A model generated the notes under the pieces. That model did no database searches. It saw nothing but the letters and a program-made list of their open reading frames with translations, and was not told where the DNA came from. Position numbers and translations under genes: made by a program. From Streptacidiphilus sp. P02-A3a (GTDB taxonomy: Bacteria > Actinomycetota > Actinomycetes > Streptomycetales > Streptomycetaceae), in assembly GCF_014084105.1 (NCBI RefSeq), contig NZ_CP048289.1:1187922-1251921 (forward strand): a stretch of 64,000 nucleotides of DNA. Reading direction: 5' to 3'. This document shows, in pieces, positions 41,801 through 49,074 of the stretch; within the stretch, counting starts at the first letter, position 1; every line of letters starts with the position of its first letter.

Positions 41801-42512
41801 CTCGGCGGAGCGCCAGGGCAGCCAGTTCTACATCCCGAGGAACTGGTGGCTGACCACGACCAACGACCATGCCGGGCGCGGGCCGTTGCTCTCGACCAGC
41901 GGTCTGTGGGCGACGGGGTGCGACAGCAGTATCTTCTGCTCGATCTCCAACAACACCCTGCTCTACGGCTCCGGGGCCTTCGGCGGGACGATCCCGTTCC
42001 TGAACGCCCCGAAGGTACGCACGGTGGCTCAGGCGCTGGTGACCGCGGGACAGAACACCAGGACGCATCCCGGTGCGGTCACTCTGGAGAACGCCGCCCG
42101 TGGGGGGACGCCGGAGGAGCGGGTGGCGGCCAAGGCCGCCACGTTCAGCAGCGAGATGAGCGGCGCTGCCAATGACGTCAGCCCGCTGCTGACCAAGTTC
42201 GGCTACGGCGCCTCCGCGGCCGGCGGCGTCGCGGCCGGATGGGGCGAATGGGACGCCACCCACAACTGGTTGAAGACCGCGGCCGTGGCCACGAGCGACA
42301 CGGGCGTGAACGTGGCGTCCGGTGCGATAGGTGCCTCTGCCGGTGGTTTCCTCGCGGGGGTGGCCACCACCAGCGTCGAGGGAGCCGAGCTCGGGACCGT
42401 CGTCGGGCCCTGGGGTACCGTGGTGGGCGCCGCTGGTGGTGCCATCGTGGGAGCGGCGGCGGGCTTCGTCGCCGACAACGGCGTGAACTGGGTCATCAAC
42501 AACATCTTCTGA
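35832..42512 (+). CDS. Secreted RHS/YD-repeat protein with polymorphic-toxin-like tip
   Basis: 2,226 residues. Signal peptide (about 1-38, GTAVLTVAAVVVSMGVAPN), an SpvB/TcB-like beta region (LALSYDSGSVDG, about 300) and many YD repeats (for example YDALGRKTAEYD, YDGLGRVV). The RHS core ends at GAREYDPDTGRFLSLDP and YAGGNPITHSDPSG (about 1895-1934). After that conserved seam about 290 residues are unique. They end in a Gly/Ala-rich hydrophobic stretch with GxxxG spacing (GTVVGPWGTVVGAAGGAIVG), like pore-forming tips. ATG 35832 follows GAGGGG; longer frames upstream lack a ribosome site. No PAAR or VgrG is present, so Sec export is expected. Confidence 0.9.
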   Translation: MMRGGGGRAWFALRSAGTAVLTVAAVVVSMGVAPNVQAAAPVRASTPKPATSQAVKGVTSVAAHFATPHSQAATEYRPTARKLPTAYSAVANLTGAGAAAAAGTGAGAGAGEAAASGRAAAGTANSGPVSVRAVAPKGGRYAGPASARVTMLGQAAAAKAGVNGVVFSLAPQGSGRGTAKVSLDYSSFAQLYGGGYGSRLSLVQLPACVLTTPQIASCQRQTPLQSSNNASVETVSAQVALGGAAAQPMVLAAVSGGSAGDGGGPSGNYSATTLKASGSWAEGGSTGSFTYSYPIAAPQAPSAVVPNLALSYDSGSVDGQTSATQAQSSWVGDGWSLPQSFIEQSYTSCADNPEGTASPSKTSDECWDGWNLTLSLNGSSTALVYNATKDTFVPEDGDGDVVTHVTGSNNGSKTYNTDYWTVTERNGEEFEFGRNELPGWASGKATTNSVDYTQVYSAHSGDPCYSSSGFSASGCVMAYRWNLDYVKDVHGDAMAYYYDQSTNSYGKDNTTTPVSYIRDSYLDHVDYGFADGNAYGTVPDKVTFATGDRCVLGTSSCDPLNSTTKANWPDVPFDLVCSSTTTCSAHAPSYFSTVRLTSIATEQYSVAQAKYLPVDSWALDQTMPVTGDGNATLWLQSITHTGSDAQGGGSSTPIAMPSVAFGAVDLPNRVDTVTDGLPPLYRFRINSITNESGSVTGVDYELTSPCTGPVTLTASANTSSCYPVYWTPQGYSAPFLDWFNKYAVQEVTETDPTGGAPVMATSYQYANPAWHFDDNEVVEAKYRTYGEWRGYGDVKTFTGDGVNDPRTESEAHYYQGMSDDNDSTTVNVTDSQGGTHDDTDQLAGQTLESTSYLGAGGPVDSSEITSYWVSDPLATQSQSGLPALTANVVGPVETWSRQAITDTGSTSWRIKESDTTYDATLTDTDFGLATEVYTHTVPVNTAYDQCTSTTYALANTTLNLVGLQSGSEEDSVACGGFTEGATSSVPGSVNTLTAPGTVARPAQVVSATRTFYDDPTDAKTWPQPTLTFPQTTAPSLGMVSISQTASGYSGGAFTWQTTKAQVMDSIGRVTDSYDADGKDTKSAYTLNSLGLVTASTTTNALGQTTSTTLDTARGLALTSTDANGVVTTSDYDTLGRVTSVWEDSRATTSPANEVYTYLVSDTGVTATTTQTLNDEAGYTLSTVIYDALLRPRQTQTSTPQGGRLVTDTFYDTRGWKSATYNGWWDSTTGPNTTLVSAANLKDEVPNQDYYTYDGLGRVVVDSSEKDNVVVSTTTTVHNGDRTTVIPPSGGTVTATVTDPLGRTSELDSYSTAPTLNTPANTFTGIWTVSGGTQVPTTYGYDGQGQQTTVTAGGSTWTTTYNALGQATAKSDPDAGTSTMVYDPMGSLVQTTDSRGRTISYTYDALGRKTAEYDAASTAQSSANEINSWVYDNSNNAVAGMTDPIGQTTTTTAYSNGAAYTTQSLGFNVFGESLGETVTIPSAEGALAGSYTFQDAYTANTGLLDAVRSPAAGGLPQETVTSTYTTALDLPSGLAGASPYAQSTDYDAYGHITQETIGSIGSEAYLTNTYDPHTNRLTDQLVTGETATPTDIDNEAYSYDLDGNITAQTETRAGSSASSETQCYQYDGLDHLTQAWTATDSCAATPTTGNSATVGDGIASGAYWTSWTYDALGNRQSETDYSTTGGTATTTNDSYNGAGGSVNQPHTLTSTSTTGAGTGSTAYGYDTAGDMTSRTTPSTGSQTLNWNDAGQLSSITGGTAGNSSFVYDADGSVLLEKDPGTTTLYLPSEQLALNTGTGSAAGTVVGTRYYTLPGGGAAVRTGYSATNSSSNAFEITDQHGTSDLYLDSTAQVPTWRQFTPFGAPRGTTTSWLDNRGFLNAPNDSSTGLTLVGAREYDPDTGRFLSLDPLFEATSLQQLNGYSYAGGNPITHSDPSGLMYFQDGVGAGSLQALEHQWAVLAESSRQSTPVSHTVQHYDYLPGEGYPDITNSYSAERQGSQFYIPRNWWLTTTNDHAGRGPLLSTSGLWATGCDSSIFCSISNNTLLYGSGAFGGTIPFLNAPKVRTVAQALVTAGQNTRTHPGAVTLENAARGGTPEERVAAKAATFSSEMSGAANDVSPLLTKFGYGASAAGGVAAGWGEWDATHNWLKTAAVATSDTGVNVASGAIGASAGGFLAGVATTSVEGAELGTVVGPWGTVVGAAGGAIVGAAAGFVADNGVNWVINNIF

Positions 42513-42553
42513 GGTACGACGAGCGCGGCCACCGGCCGCCGGACAGGTGTCAC

Positions 42554-42970
42554 ATGGGTTCGCTCTTGGTCAGTGTGCTGGCGGCTCTGGTGTTCCTCTT
42601 CATGGGCGGGATCATGATCAGGAACGGCCGCCGGGTTTGGCGCGGTGGCGGCGCGGTGTCGGCGCGCACTCGGCTGGTGGTCTATTCGAACCAGACCAGT
42701 GCCGGTGTCGAGCGGGCCATGCCGGTCCTGGGCGCCTTCGCGATGTGGGCGGCGGTGCTGGTGCCGGCGGTCTTCCTGGCGAAGCACGGCGGCTCGATAT
42801 CGGGTGCGGCCCGGGTGGTTGCCGCCGTCTCGTGCATCGGGGCGGTCGGATGCGCCTGGACCGGGATCTTCATCATCTGGTTCAACCGGCCGAAGTTCCT
42901 GGTCGCGCCGCACCTGCGGAGCGCGCCGGGCACGATGACCAGGAAGCGGGGCACCAGCAGCCCGCGCTGA
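42554..42970 (+). CDS. Three-TM membrane protein, candidate immunity partner of the RHS protein
   Basis: 138 residues. Predicted helices at 3-22 (SLLVSVLAALVFLFMGG), 55-76 (AMPVLGAFAMWAAVLVPAVF) and 86-111 (VVAAVSCIGAVGCAWTGIFI), with a basic C-terminal tail. I recognise no family. It starts 41 bases after the RHS stop on the same strand with AGGTG before ATG, and a double terminator follows, so the two form a unit. A membrane immunity protein is what a pore-forming tip would need; this is inference from position and topology. Confidence 0.65.
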   Translation: MGSLLVSVLAALVFLFMGGIMIRNGRRVWRGGGAVSARTRLVVYSNQTSAGVERAMPVLGAFAMWAAVLVPAVFLAKHGGSISGAARVVAAVSCIGAVGCAWTGIFIIWFNRPKFLVAPHLRSAPGTMTRKRGTSSPR

Positions 42971-42990
42971 TCGGGGCTGCCGCCCCTGTG

Positions 42991-43051
42991 CCAGGGCCCT
43001 CGGGCCGACGGCCGTCCGCACCGGGACGGCCGATCGGGCCGAGGGCCCTGG
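42991..43051. terminator. Long hairpin after the RHS unit
   Basis: Outer perfect 13-bp stem (42991-43003 with 43039-43051) and an inner stem (about 43009-43017 with 43024-43032) between convergent transcripts. Confidence 0.75.
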
Positions 43052-43053
43052 GC

Positions 43054-43081
43054 GTTCCCCGGTCCGTCGGGACCGGGGAAC
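43054..43081 (-). terminator. Terminator of nrdAB
   Basis: A perfect 12-bp stem (43054-43065 with 43070-43081), GTCG loop, 17 bases after the nrdB stop. Confidence 0.75.
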
Positions 43082-43097
43082 GGGGGTGCGGGCGGGG

Positions 43098-44120
43098 TCA
43101 GAAGTCGTCGTCGAAGGAGACGGAGCCCTCGACCGCGACCTGGTAGGCCGAGACCCGGCGTTCGAAGAAGTTGGTGAGCTCCTGCACGCCCTGGAGCTCC
43201 ATGAAGCCGAACGGGTTCTCCGAGCCGTAGCGGACCGGGAGGCCGAGCCGGACCAGCCGCTGGTCGGCCACGCACTGCAGGTACTCGCGCATGGAGTCGG
43301 TGTTCATGCCCGGCAGGCCGTCGCCGCACAGGTCGCGGGCGAACTGCAACTCGGCCTCGACCGCCTCTTCCAGCATCGCGGTGACCTGTGCGCTCAGCTC
43401 GTCGTCCCAGAGCTCGGGCTCCTCGGCGCGGACGGTGTCGACCACCTGGAAGGCGAAGTCCATGTGCATGGACTCGTCGCGGAACACCCAGTTGGTGCCG
43501 GTCGCCAGGCCGTGCAGCAGGCCGCGCGAGCGGAACCAGTAGACGTAGGCGAAGGCGCCGTAGAAGAACAGGCCCTCGATGCAGGCCGCGAAGCAGATCA
43601 GGTTGAGCAGGAAGCGGCGGCGGTCGGCCTGCGTCCGCAGTGCGTCCAGCTTCTCCACCTCGTTGATCCAGCGGAAGCAGAACTGGGCCTTCTCGCGGAT
43701 GGAGGGGATGTTCTCGACCGCCGCGAAGGCCGCGTTGCGGTCCTCCGGGTCGGGCAGGTAGGTGTCCAGCAGGGTCAGGTAGAACTGGACGTGCACGGCC
43801 TCCTCGAACAGCTGGCGGGACAGGTACAGCCGCGCCTCGGGCGAGTTGATGTGCTTGTACAGGGTCAGCACCAGGTTGTTGGAGACGATGGAGTCGCCGG
43901 TCGCGAAGAAGGCGACCAGGCGGCCCAGCAGGTGCCGCTCGTCCGCGCTGAGCTTGGCCAGGTCGGCCACGTCCGAGTGCAGGTCCACCTCCTCCACGGT
44001 CCAGGTGTTCTTGATGGCGTTGCGGTAGTGCTCGTAGAAGTCCGGGTAGCGCATCGGACGCAGGGTCAGTTCGAAGCCCGGGTCGAGCAGGTTCTTCGTC
44101 GCGTTGGCAGGGGTGGTCAT
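43098..44120 (-). CDS. nrdB: Ribonucleotide reductase class Ia, beta subunit
   Basis: 340 residues. Iron-site residues are in place: D76 (FATGDSIV), E107 and H110 (FEEAVH), with the radical tyrosine at Y114 (HVQFY). This places the protein with tyrosyl-radical class Ia enzymes. Later ligands are in ACIEGLFF and DESMHMDF. It supplies the radical for dNTP synthesis with NrdA. ATG 44120 shares one base with the nrdA stop (TAATG), so the pair is coupled. The C-terminus ends SVSFDDDF, typical for docking onto NrdA. Confidence 0.96.
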   Translation of the reverse strand: MTTPANATKNLLDPGFELTLRPMRYPDFYEHYRNAIKNTWTVEEVDLHSDVADLAKLSADERHLLGRLVAFFATGDSIVSNNLVLTLYKHINSPEARLYLSRQLFEEAVHVQFYLTLLDTYLPDPEDRNAAFAAVENIPSIREKAQFCFRWINEVEKLDALRTQADRRRFLLNLICFAACIEGLFFYGAFAYVYWFRSRGLLHGLATGTNWVFRDESMHMDFAFQVVDTVRAEEPELWDDELSAQVTAMLEEAVEAELQFARDLCGDGLPGMNTDSMREYLQCVADQRLVRLGLPVRYGSENPFGFMELQGVQELTNFFERRVSAYQVAVEGSVSFDDDF

Positions 44121-46534
44121 TACTGGCAGGCCTCGCAGGACTCGGGGTTTTCGAGGGAGCAGGCGACCACTGCTTCGTCCTCGGCGATCGGAAGGGGCGC
44201 GGACGCGGCGGGGGCGGCCTGGGCCTGGGCGGCGCGGGCGATCCGGGTCGCCGGTCGGGAGCGCAGGTAGTACGTGGTCTTCAGGCCGGTCTTCCAGGCG
44301 TAGGCGTACATCGAGCTGAGCTTGCCGATGGTGGGCGAGGCCAGGAAGAGGTTCAGCGACTGGCTCTGGTCGAGGTACGGCATCCGGGCCGCCGCCAGGT
44401 CGATCAGCGCGCGCTGCGGCAGCTCCCAGGCCGTGCGGTAGAGCGACTTCAGCTCCTCCGGCAGGCCGGGGATCTCCAGCGCCGACCCGTTGGCCTCGCG
44501 CAGCGACTCGCGGGCGGCGGCGGTCCACAGCCCGCGCGCCTTGAGGTCGGCCACCAGGTACGGGTTGACCTGGAGGAACTCGCCGCTCAGGGTCTCCCGC
44601 TTGAACAGGTTGGAGACCTGCGGCTCGATGCACTCGTACACGCCCGCGATGGAGGCGATGGTCGCGGTCGGCGCGATCGCCAGCAGCAGCGAGTTGCGCA
44701 GGCCGGTGGCGGCCACCCGCTCGCGCAGCGCGGTCCAGCGCTCCGGCCAGGTCGGGGCGGTGCTGAAGTGGTCGATGTGCAGCTGGCCCCGGGCGGCGCG
44801 GGTCTCGGCGTACGCCTCGTGCCGGCCCAGCCGCTCGGCCAGCTCGCAACTGGTCTCGTAGGCCGCGAGCATGATCCGCTCGGCCAGCCGGGTGGACAGC
44901 TCCTTGGCCTCGGCCGAGTCGAAGTCCAGGCGGCGCTTGAAGAAGACGTCCTGAAGGCCCATCACGCCCAGACCCACCGGCCGCCAGCGGGAGTTGGAGG
45001 CGGCGGCCTCGGGGGTCGGGTAGAAGTTGATGTCCACCACCCGGTCCAGGAAGGTCACCGCGGTACGGACGGTCCGGTCCAGCCGCTCCCAGTCGACCTC
45101 GCCGTCGGGCAGCAGGTGCGCGCCGAGGTTGACCGAGCCGAGGTTGCAGACGGCGGTCTCGGAGTCGTCGGTGACCTCCAGGATCTCGGTGCACAGGTTG
45201 GACGAGTGCACCGTGCGGCCCGGCAGCGCGGTCTGGTTGGCGGACCGGTTGGAGGCGTCCTTGAAGGTCATCCAGCCGTTGCCGGTCTGCGCCAGGGTGC
45301 GCATCATCCGCGCGTACAGGGTGCGCGCCGGGATGGTGCGCACGGCCAGGCCGGCGACCTCGGCCTTGGTGTAGGCGGCGTCGAACTCCGCGCCCCACAG
45401 GTCCACCAGCTCCGGGACGTCGCCGGGGGAGAACAGCGACCACTCGGCGTCGGCCTCGACCCGGCGCATGAACTCGTCCGGGATCCAGTGCGCCAGGTTG
45501 AGGTTGTGGGTGCGCCGGGCCTCCTCGCCGGTGCTGTCCCGCAGCTCCAGGAACTCCTCGATGTCGGCGTGCCAGGTCTCCAGGTAGACGCAGGCGGCGC
45601 CCTTGCGCCGACCGCCCTGGTTCACCGCCGCGACCGAGGAGTCCAGCGTGCGCAGGAACGGCACGATGCCGTTGGACTGCCCGTTGGTGCCCCGGATCAG
45701 GCTGCCGCGCGAGCGGATCCGGCTGTACGACAGGCCGATGCCGCCCGCGTGCTTGCTCAGCCGGGCGATCTGCGCGTAGCGGGCGTAGATCGAGTCCAGC
45801 TCGTCGAGCGGGGAGTCCAGCAGGTAGCAGGAGGACATCTGCGGGTGCCGGGTACCGGAGTTGAACAGGGTGGGCGAGGAGGGCAGGTACTCCAGCCGGC
45901 TCATCAGCCGGTACAGCTCGGCCACCTCCGCCACCGAGGTCGCGTCCCCTCCGATCTGCAGCCCGCAGGCGACGCGGAGCAGGAAGTGCTGCGGGGTCTC
46001 GATGACCTGACGGGTGATCGGGTGCCGCAGCAGGTAGCGGGAGTAGACCGTGCGCAGGCCGAAGTACTCGAAGCGGTCGTCGCCCGCCTGGTCGATCACC
46101 GCGTCCAGGGTCGCGGCGTGGGCGGCCACGTAGTCGGCGGTGGCGTCGCCGATCAGGCCCTCGCGGTGGCCGACCGCGATCGAGGCGGCGAAGCAGGTCG
46201 AGCCCTGACCGGCGGCCTCCTCGCGGATCTCCTCGGCCAGCAGCCGGGCGGCCAGCCGGGAGTACTGCGGGTCCTCGGCGATCAGCGCGGCGGCGGCCTC
46301 GGTGGCCAGTCCTCGCAACTCGGCGTAGTCGGCGCCGCCACTGCGGCCGCGCAGGGCGGCGGCGGCGACCCGGCCCGGATCCACCTCGGCCAGGTCGGCG
46401 GAGCGCTCGGTCAGGGTCCGCAGCAGGGCCGCGCCGGGACCGTCCGTCTGACTGGGCAGGGTCGCGCCGGGAGCGGAGTCGTGGCGCTCGGCCTCAGGCA
46501 CAAGCGTGGTGGTGGGCGACAGTTGGGCGGTCAC
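44120..46534 (-). CDS. nrdA: Ribonucleotide reductase class Ia, alpha subunit
   Basis: 804 residues. The active-site cysteines are in MSSCYLL and AVCNLGSVNL. PTATIASIAG is the conserved phosphate-binding loop, and the C-terminal redox pair is in ESCEACQ. It reduces ribonucleoside diphosphates. The N-terminal about 110 residues do not show a clear ATP cone. The start is GTG 46534 with GAGGAG about nine bases before. The leader carries a cobalamin riboswitch and NrdR-like boxes; cells with a B12-dependent class II enzyme elsewhere would shut this one off when B12 is present. Confidence 0.96.
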   Translation of the reverse strand: MTAQLSPTTTLVPEAERHDSAPGATLPSQTDGPGAALLRTLTERSADLAEVDPGRVAAAALRGRSGGADYAELRGLATEAAAALIAEDPQYSRLAARLLAEEIREEAAGQGSTCFAASIAVGHREGLIGDATADYVAAHAATLDAVIDQAGDDRFEYFGLRTVYSRYLLRHPITRQVIETPQHFLLRVACGLQIGGDATSVAEVAELYRLMSRLEYLPSSPTLFNSGTRHPQMSSCYLLDSPLDELDSIYARYAQIARLSKHAGGIGLSYSRIRSRGSLIRGTNGQSNGIVPFLRTLDSSVAAVNQGGRRKGAACVYLETWHADIEEFLELRDSTGEEARRTHNLNLAHWIPDEFMRRVEADAEWSLFSPGDVPELVDLWGAEFDAAYTKAEVAGLAVRTIPARTLYARMMRTLAQTGNGWMTFKDASNRSANQTALPGRTVHSSNLCTEILEVTDDSETAVCNLGSVNLGAHLLPDGEVDWERLDRTVRTAVTFLDRVVDINFYPTPEAAASNSRWRPVGLGVMGLQDVFFKRRLDFDSAEAKELSTRLAERIMLAAYETSCELAERLGRHEAYAETRAARGQLHIDHFSTAPTWPERWTALRERVAATGLRNSLLLAIAPTATIASIAGVYECIEPQVSNLFKRETLSGEFLQVNPYLVADLKARGLWTAAARESLREANGSALEIPGLPEELKSLYRTAWELPQRALIDLAAARMPYLDQSQSLNLFLASPTIGKLSSMYAYAWKTGLKTTYYLRSRPATRIARAAQAQAAPAASAPLPIAEDEAVVACSLENPESCEACQ

Positions 46535-46649
46535 GATTCGCTCCTCGTTGGCGGCGGCCGGTCGGCGGTGGGCCCGCGACCGGCGGAACGAGGCGTGCGG
46601 GAGCTCATGACGGCAGCGCGCAGCACATCCTCGGCCCGCCCTCGGGGCC

Positions 46650-46765
46650 CGGAAGTCATGCCGTCGGCAGGTAATCGGACTCGCGGCCGGGCGCCGGGGC
46701 GCAGCCGCTCACCGCTGCGGGGCAGTCCCGGGCTTGCACCGGGTTCCCCTGCATCGACAGCGAGA
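46650..46765 (-). ncRNA. Cobalamin riboswitch in the nrdAB leader
   Basis: Read on the minus strand, 46749-46705 gives GGGGAACCCGGTGCAAGCCC then GGGACTGCCCCGCAGCGGTG, and 46682-46666 gives GAGTCCGATTACCTGCC, the B12 box. These are the core elements of AdoCbl riboswitches. The expression platform should lie between 46650 and the start codon. Confidence 0.9.
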
Positions 46766-46768
46766 GTG

Positions 46769-46815
46769 AGCATACATCTGGTGGCGCTTCTCAGAAGCAC
46801 CACCAGATGTTGTGT
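46769..46815 (-). promoter_or_regulatory. Tandem NrdR-like boxes and long dyad upstream of nrdAB
   Basis: 46800-46815 (CCACCAGATGTTGTGT) matches the NrdR box acaCwAtATaTwGtgt at 12 of 16 positions. A weaker copy starts 31 bases away (46769-46784), the usual three-turn spacing. Between them lies a dyad, ACATCTGGTGG ... CCACCAGATGT (46774-46810). Confidence 0.55.
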
Positions 46816-46830
46816 CCGCAGTGAGGAGAT

Positions 46831-47331
46831 TCACGGGGCCAGTTCCAACGCGTAGGTCAGGAGTTCGATTCCCGGGACGGGGGACCAATCGCGGTCGGGG
46901 GTCCGCCGGAAGCCCAGCCGCTCATATATCCGGTGCGCGTGGACCATCGTGGGCTCCGTGGACAGCACCATCCGGACCAGTCCGAGCTCGCGGCCGCGAG
47001 CGGTGCAGGCGCGCACCAGTGCCTCGCCCGCGCCCCGGCCCCGGGCCCCCGGCGAGACCGCCAGCATCCGGAACTCGCCCTCCCGCTCCTGTGCCAGATT
47101 CGCGTACCGGCTGCCCGGCGCGGCGAAGGTCACCGACCCCAGCAGCTCGCCGCTCTCCGCGTCGACCGCCACCAGCAGCTCCGCCGCCTCCGCGCGGTCG
47201 CGCCCGTCGCGCAGGCGGGCCGCGTAGGCGTCGTCGGGACGGACGTGACCGTCGGTGATGAAGGAGTCGGCGGTGAGTCGGCCGACGGCGTCGAACTCGG
47301 CGGCGAGGGCGGGGCGGATGAGGATGTCCAT
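46831..47331 (-). CDS. GNAT family N-acetyltransferase
   Basis: 166 residues. The acetyl-CoA loop is RGRGAGEAL after the strand FRMLAVSPGA, and the fold closes with HRIYERLGF, both standard GNAT elements. The substrate is unknown. ATG 47331 is followed by DILIRPALAAEFDAV. It lies upstream of nrdA on the same strand, but the riboswitch and NrdR sites between them argue for separate control. Confidence 0.9.
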   Translation of the reverse strand: MDILIRPALAAEFDAVGRLTADSFITDGHVRPDDAYAARLRDGRDRAEAAELLVAVDAESGELLGSVTFAAPGSRYANLAQEREGEFRMLAVSPGARGRGAGEALVRACTARGRELGLVRMVLSTEPTMVHAHRIYERLGFRRTPDRDWSPVPGIELLTYALELAP

Positions 47332-47454
47332 CCGGGAAGTCTGCCTGAGGGGAGGGCCATACCCGAAAACGGGTGCGATACCGGAATGGGCGTACCGAGT
47401 CCGGGCCACCGGGCGTGACGTCTGGTTGCGTGTCAGATTCGGAGCGTGACTACG

Positions 47455-48228
47455 ATGAGAATGCGTCAGACGATAGGACTGAGCCTGGCCGCGCTGGTGG
47501 CCGGGCCGCTGGTGGCCCTCGGAACGGCCGGTACCGCCTCGGCCGCGGTACCGGCGCGGGTGGGCGCGGCGGTGGACTCCGCCTGCGGGGTGAACCTCGA
47601 CAACGTGGACCGGGCCCCGCTCTCGCTGCGGCTGCACGGGCTGCACCGGGTCTACCGGGCCGGTGGCGGCTGGTCGCCGGCCCGGCTGGGGCTGCGGAAC
47701 CGGCTCAGCGAATCCTGCGCCGGGGTCCGGCCGGTGCTGGTGTTCGGGGCGCGCGCGGGCGTGCTGCGCCGTGGTGACGTCCGCCTGCAGTGGCGGCGGG
47801 GCGCGCGCGGCGGCTGGCAGCCGGTGCGGCTGCGGGCGGAGGAGGGGGTGCTGGCCGGGCAGGTCGGTCCGGACGCGGGGCTGACCGTCCCGGCCGGAGG
47901 CCGGGCCGGGGTGCCGCTGCGGCTGCGGATCGGGCACCGGGCGCCGCTCGGGCAGTGGCTGACGCTGGCGGTCGGCTTCGAGCCGGTGGTCCTGGAGGGG
48001 CAGTCGGTACCGCTGCCGGTGGGGGTGTCCGAGCCGTACCTGTTCCGGGTGGTCCGGGCCGGGCACCGGGGGAACGGCGGCCCGGCGGCCGGGCACCGGG
48101 AGCGCGGCGGGCCCGACTGGGGGCCGAGGCTGGCGGAGACCGGGACCGACGCCGGGGTGGCGGCCGGTGCCGCCGCCGCGCTGCTGCTCGGCGGCGGCGG
48201 GCTGGTGCTGCTCAGACGGGCCGGGTGA
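47455..48228 (+). CDS. Sortase-anchored surface protein (LAETG signal)
   Basis: 257 residues. Sec signal peptide (TIGLSLAALVAGPLVALG, cleavage after ASA), a single beta-rich domain with two cysteines (about C39 and C86) and a C-terminal cell-wall sorting signal: LAETG, a hydrophobic helix and RRAG. LAxTG signals are used by class E sortases of Streptomyces. The ligand is unknown. ATG 47455 is preferred to GTG 47446, whose ribosome site would be too close. The gene overlaps the convergent phosphatase gene by 17 bases. Confidence 0.75.
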   Translation: MRMRQTIGLSLAALVAGPLVALGTAGTASAAVPARVGAAVDSACGVNLDNVDRAPLSLRLHGLHRVYRAGGGWSPARLGLRNRLSESCAGVRPVLVFGARAGVLRRGDVRLQWRRGARGGWQPVRLRAEEGVLAGQVGPDAGLTVPAGGRAGVPLRLRIGHRAPLGQWLTLAVGFEPVVLEGQSVPLPVGVSEPYLFRVVRAGHRGNGGPAAGHRERGGPDWGPRLAETGTDAGVAAGAAAALLLGGGGLVLLRRAG

Positions 48229-49048
48229 GCAGCTCGCGCAGTCGCCGGAGCTCGGCGTCGGTGACGCCGTGGTGCCGCAGGAACGCCTCGGCGCTGCCGT
48301 GGTGGCCGACGGTCCGCTCCAGGAACAGCGTGAGCAGCTCCGGGTGGACCGGGCGGGAGATCCGGTCCACGCCGTTCTCGTCGAGGTAGTGCACCGGCTC
48401 GCCGAGCAGGCCCAGACCGGCGTTGGAGACCAGGTAGTCGTCGGTGATGTCGGCCTCGGCCACGCCGAGGGCGGACAGCAGCACCGCCACCGTGATCCCG
48501 GTGCGGTCCTTGCCGACCGCGCAGTGGACCAGCGCGGGCAGCGCCCCCGGCTCCAGCAGCCGCCGGACGAAGGCGGCGATCGGGGGCCCGGCGACCTCGG
48601 CCATGAACACGTACATCTGCCGCAGGCCCGGGTCGGCGGCGCCCGGCTCGGCCGGGTCGAGCCCGCGGTCGGCCTGGTCGGCCGCCGCGTTCGGGTCGCC
48701 GGAGGCGGTGTCCTCGAACGGCGGCAGGGTCGGCAGCGAGACCGCCGTGTAGGACAGCCCGTGCCGCTGGTCCGGCCAGTGCACCAGCTCCGGCTCGCTG
48801 CGCAGGTCGACCACCGTGTTCAGGTCGAGCCCGGCCAACTGCCGCGCCCCCTCGGGGCCGAGGTCGCCGAGGGAGCCCGAGCGGAACAGCAGGCCCTCGC
48901 GGACCCGGCCGCCGTCGGCCGTGGCGAAGCCGCCGGCGTCGCGCAGGTTGCGCAGGCCGGGTACGTCGATCAGCCGCTCGACGCCCACGGGCACGGCGGC
49001 GTCGGCTATGCCGGGAACGGCGGTGTCGGGGGTTCCGGTGGTCTCCAT
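48212..49048 (-). CDS. Tyrosine-protein phosphatase family (PtpB-like)
   Basis: 278 residues. P-loop VHCAVGKDRTGITVAVLL carries the catalytic cysteine and arginine in the HCxxGKDRTG form of the bacterial triple-specificity or lipid phosphatases (M. tuberculosis PtpB type). NLRDAGG and FRSGSL upstream are conserved in the same group. ATG 49048; the frame continues further upstream but without a ribosome site. Co-orientation with the phosphomutase gene (26-base gap) suggests a common transcript. Confidence 0.9.
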   Translation of the reverse strand: METTGTPDTAVPGIADAAVPVGVERLIDVPGLRNLRDAGGFATADGGRVREGLLFRSGSLGDLGPEGARQLAGLDLNTVVDLRSEPELVHWPDQRHGLSYTAVSLPTLPPFEDTASGDPNAAADQADRGLDPAEPGAADPGLRQMYVFMAEVAGPPIAAFVRRLLEPGALPALVHCAVGKDRTGITVAVLLSALGVAEADITDDYLVSNAGLGLLGEPVHYLDENGVDRISRPVHPELLTLFLERTVGHHGSAEAFLRHHGVTDAELRRLRELLTRPV

Positions 49049-49074
49049 GGTCGACACTCTAGGGACTGGGACTG

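Noticed and set aside
31657..43097. Integrated prophage or ICE
   Set aside because: The S74 and RHS domains can occur in phages, but there is no integrase, terminase, capsid, relaxase or att-like repeat.
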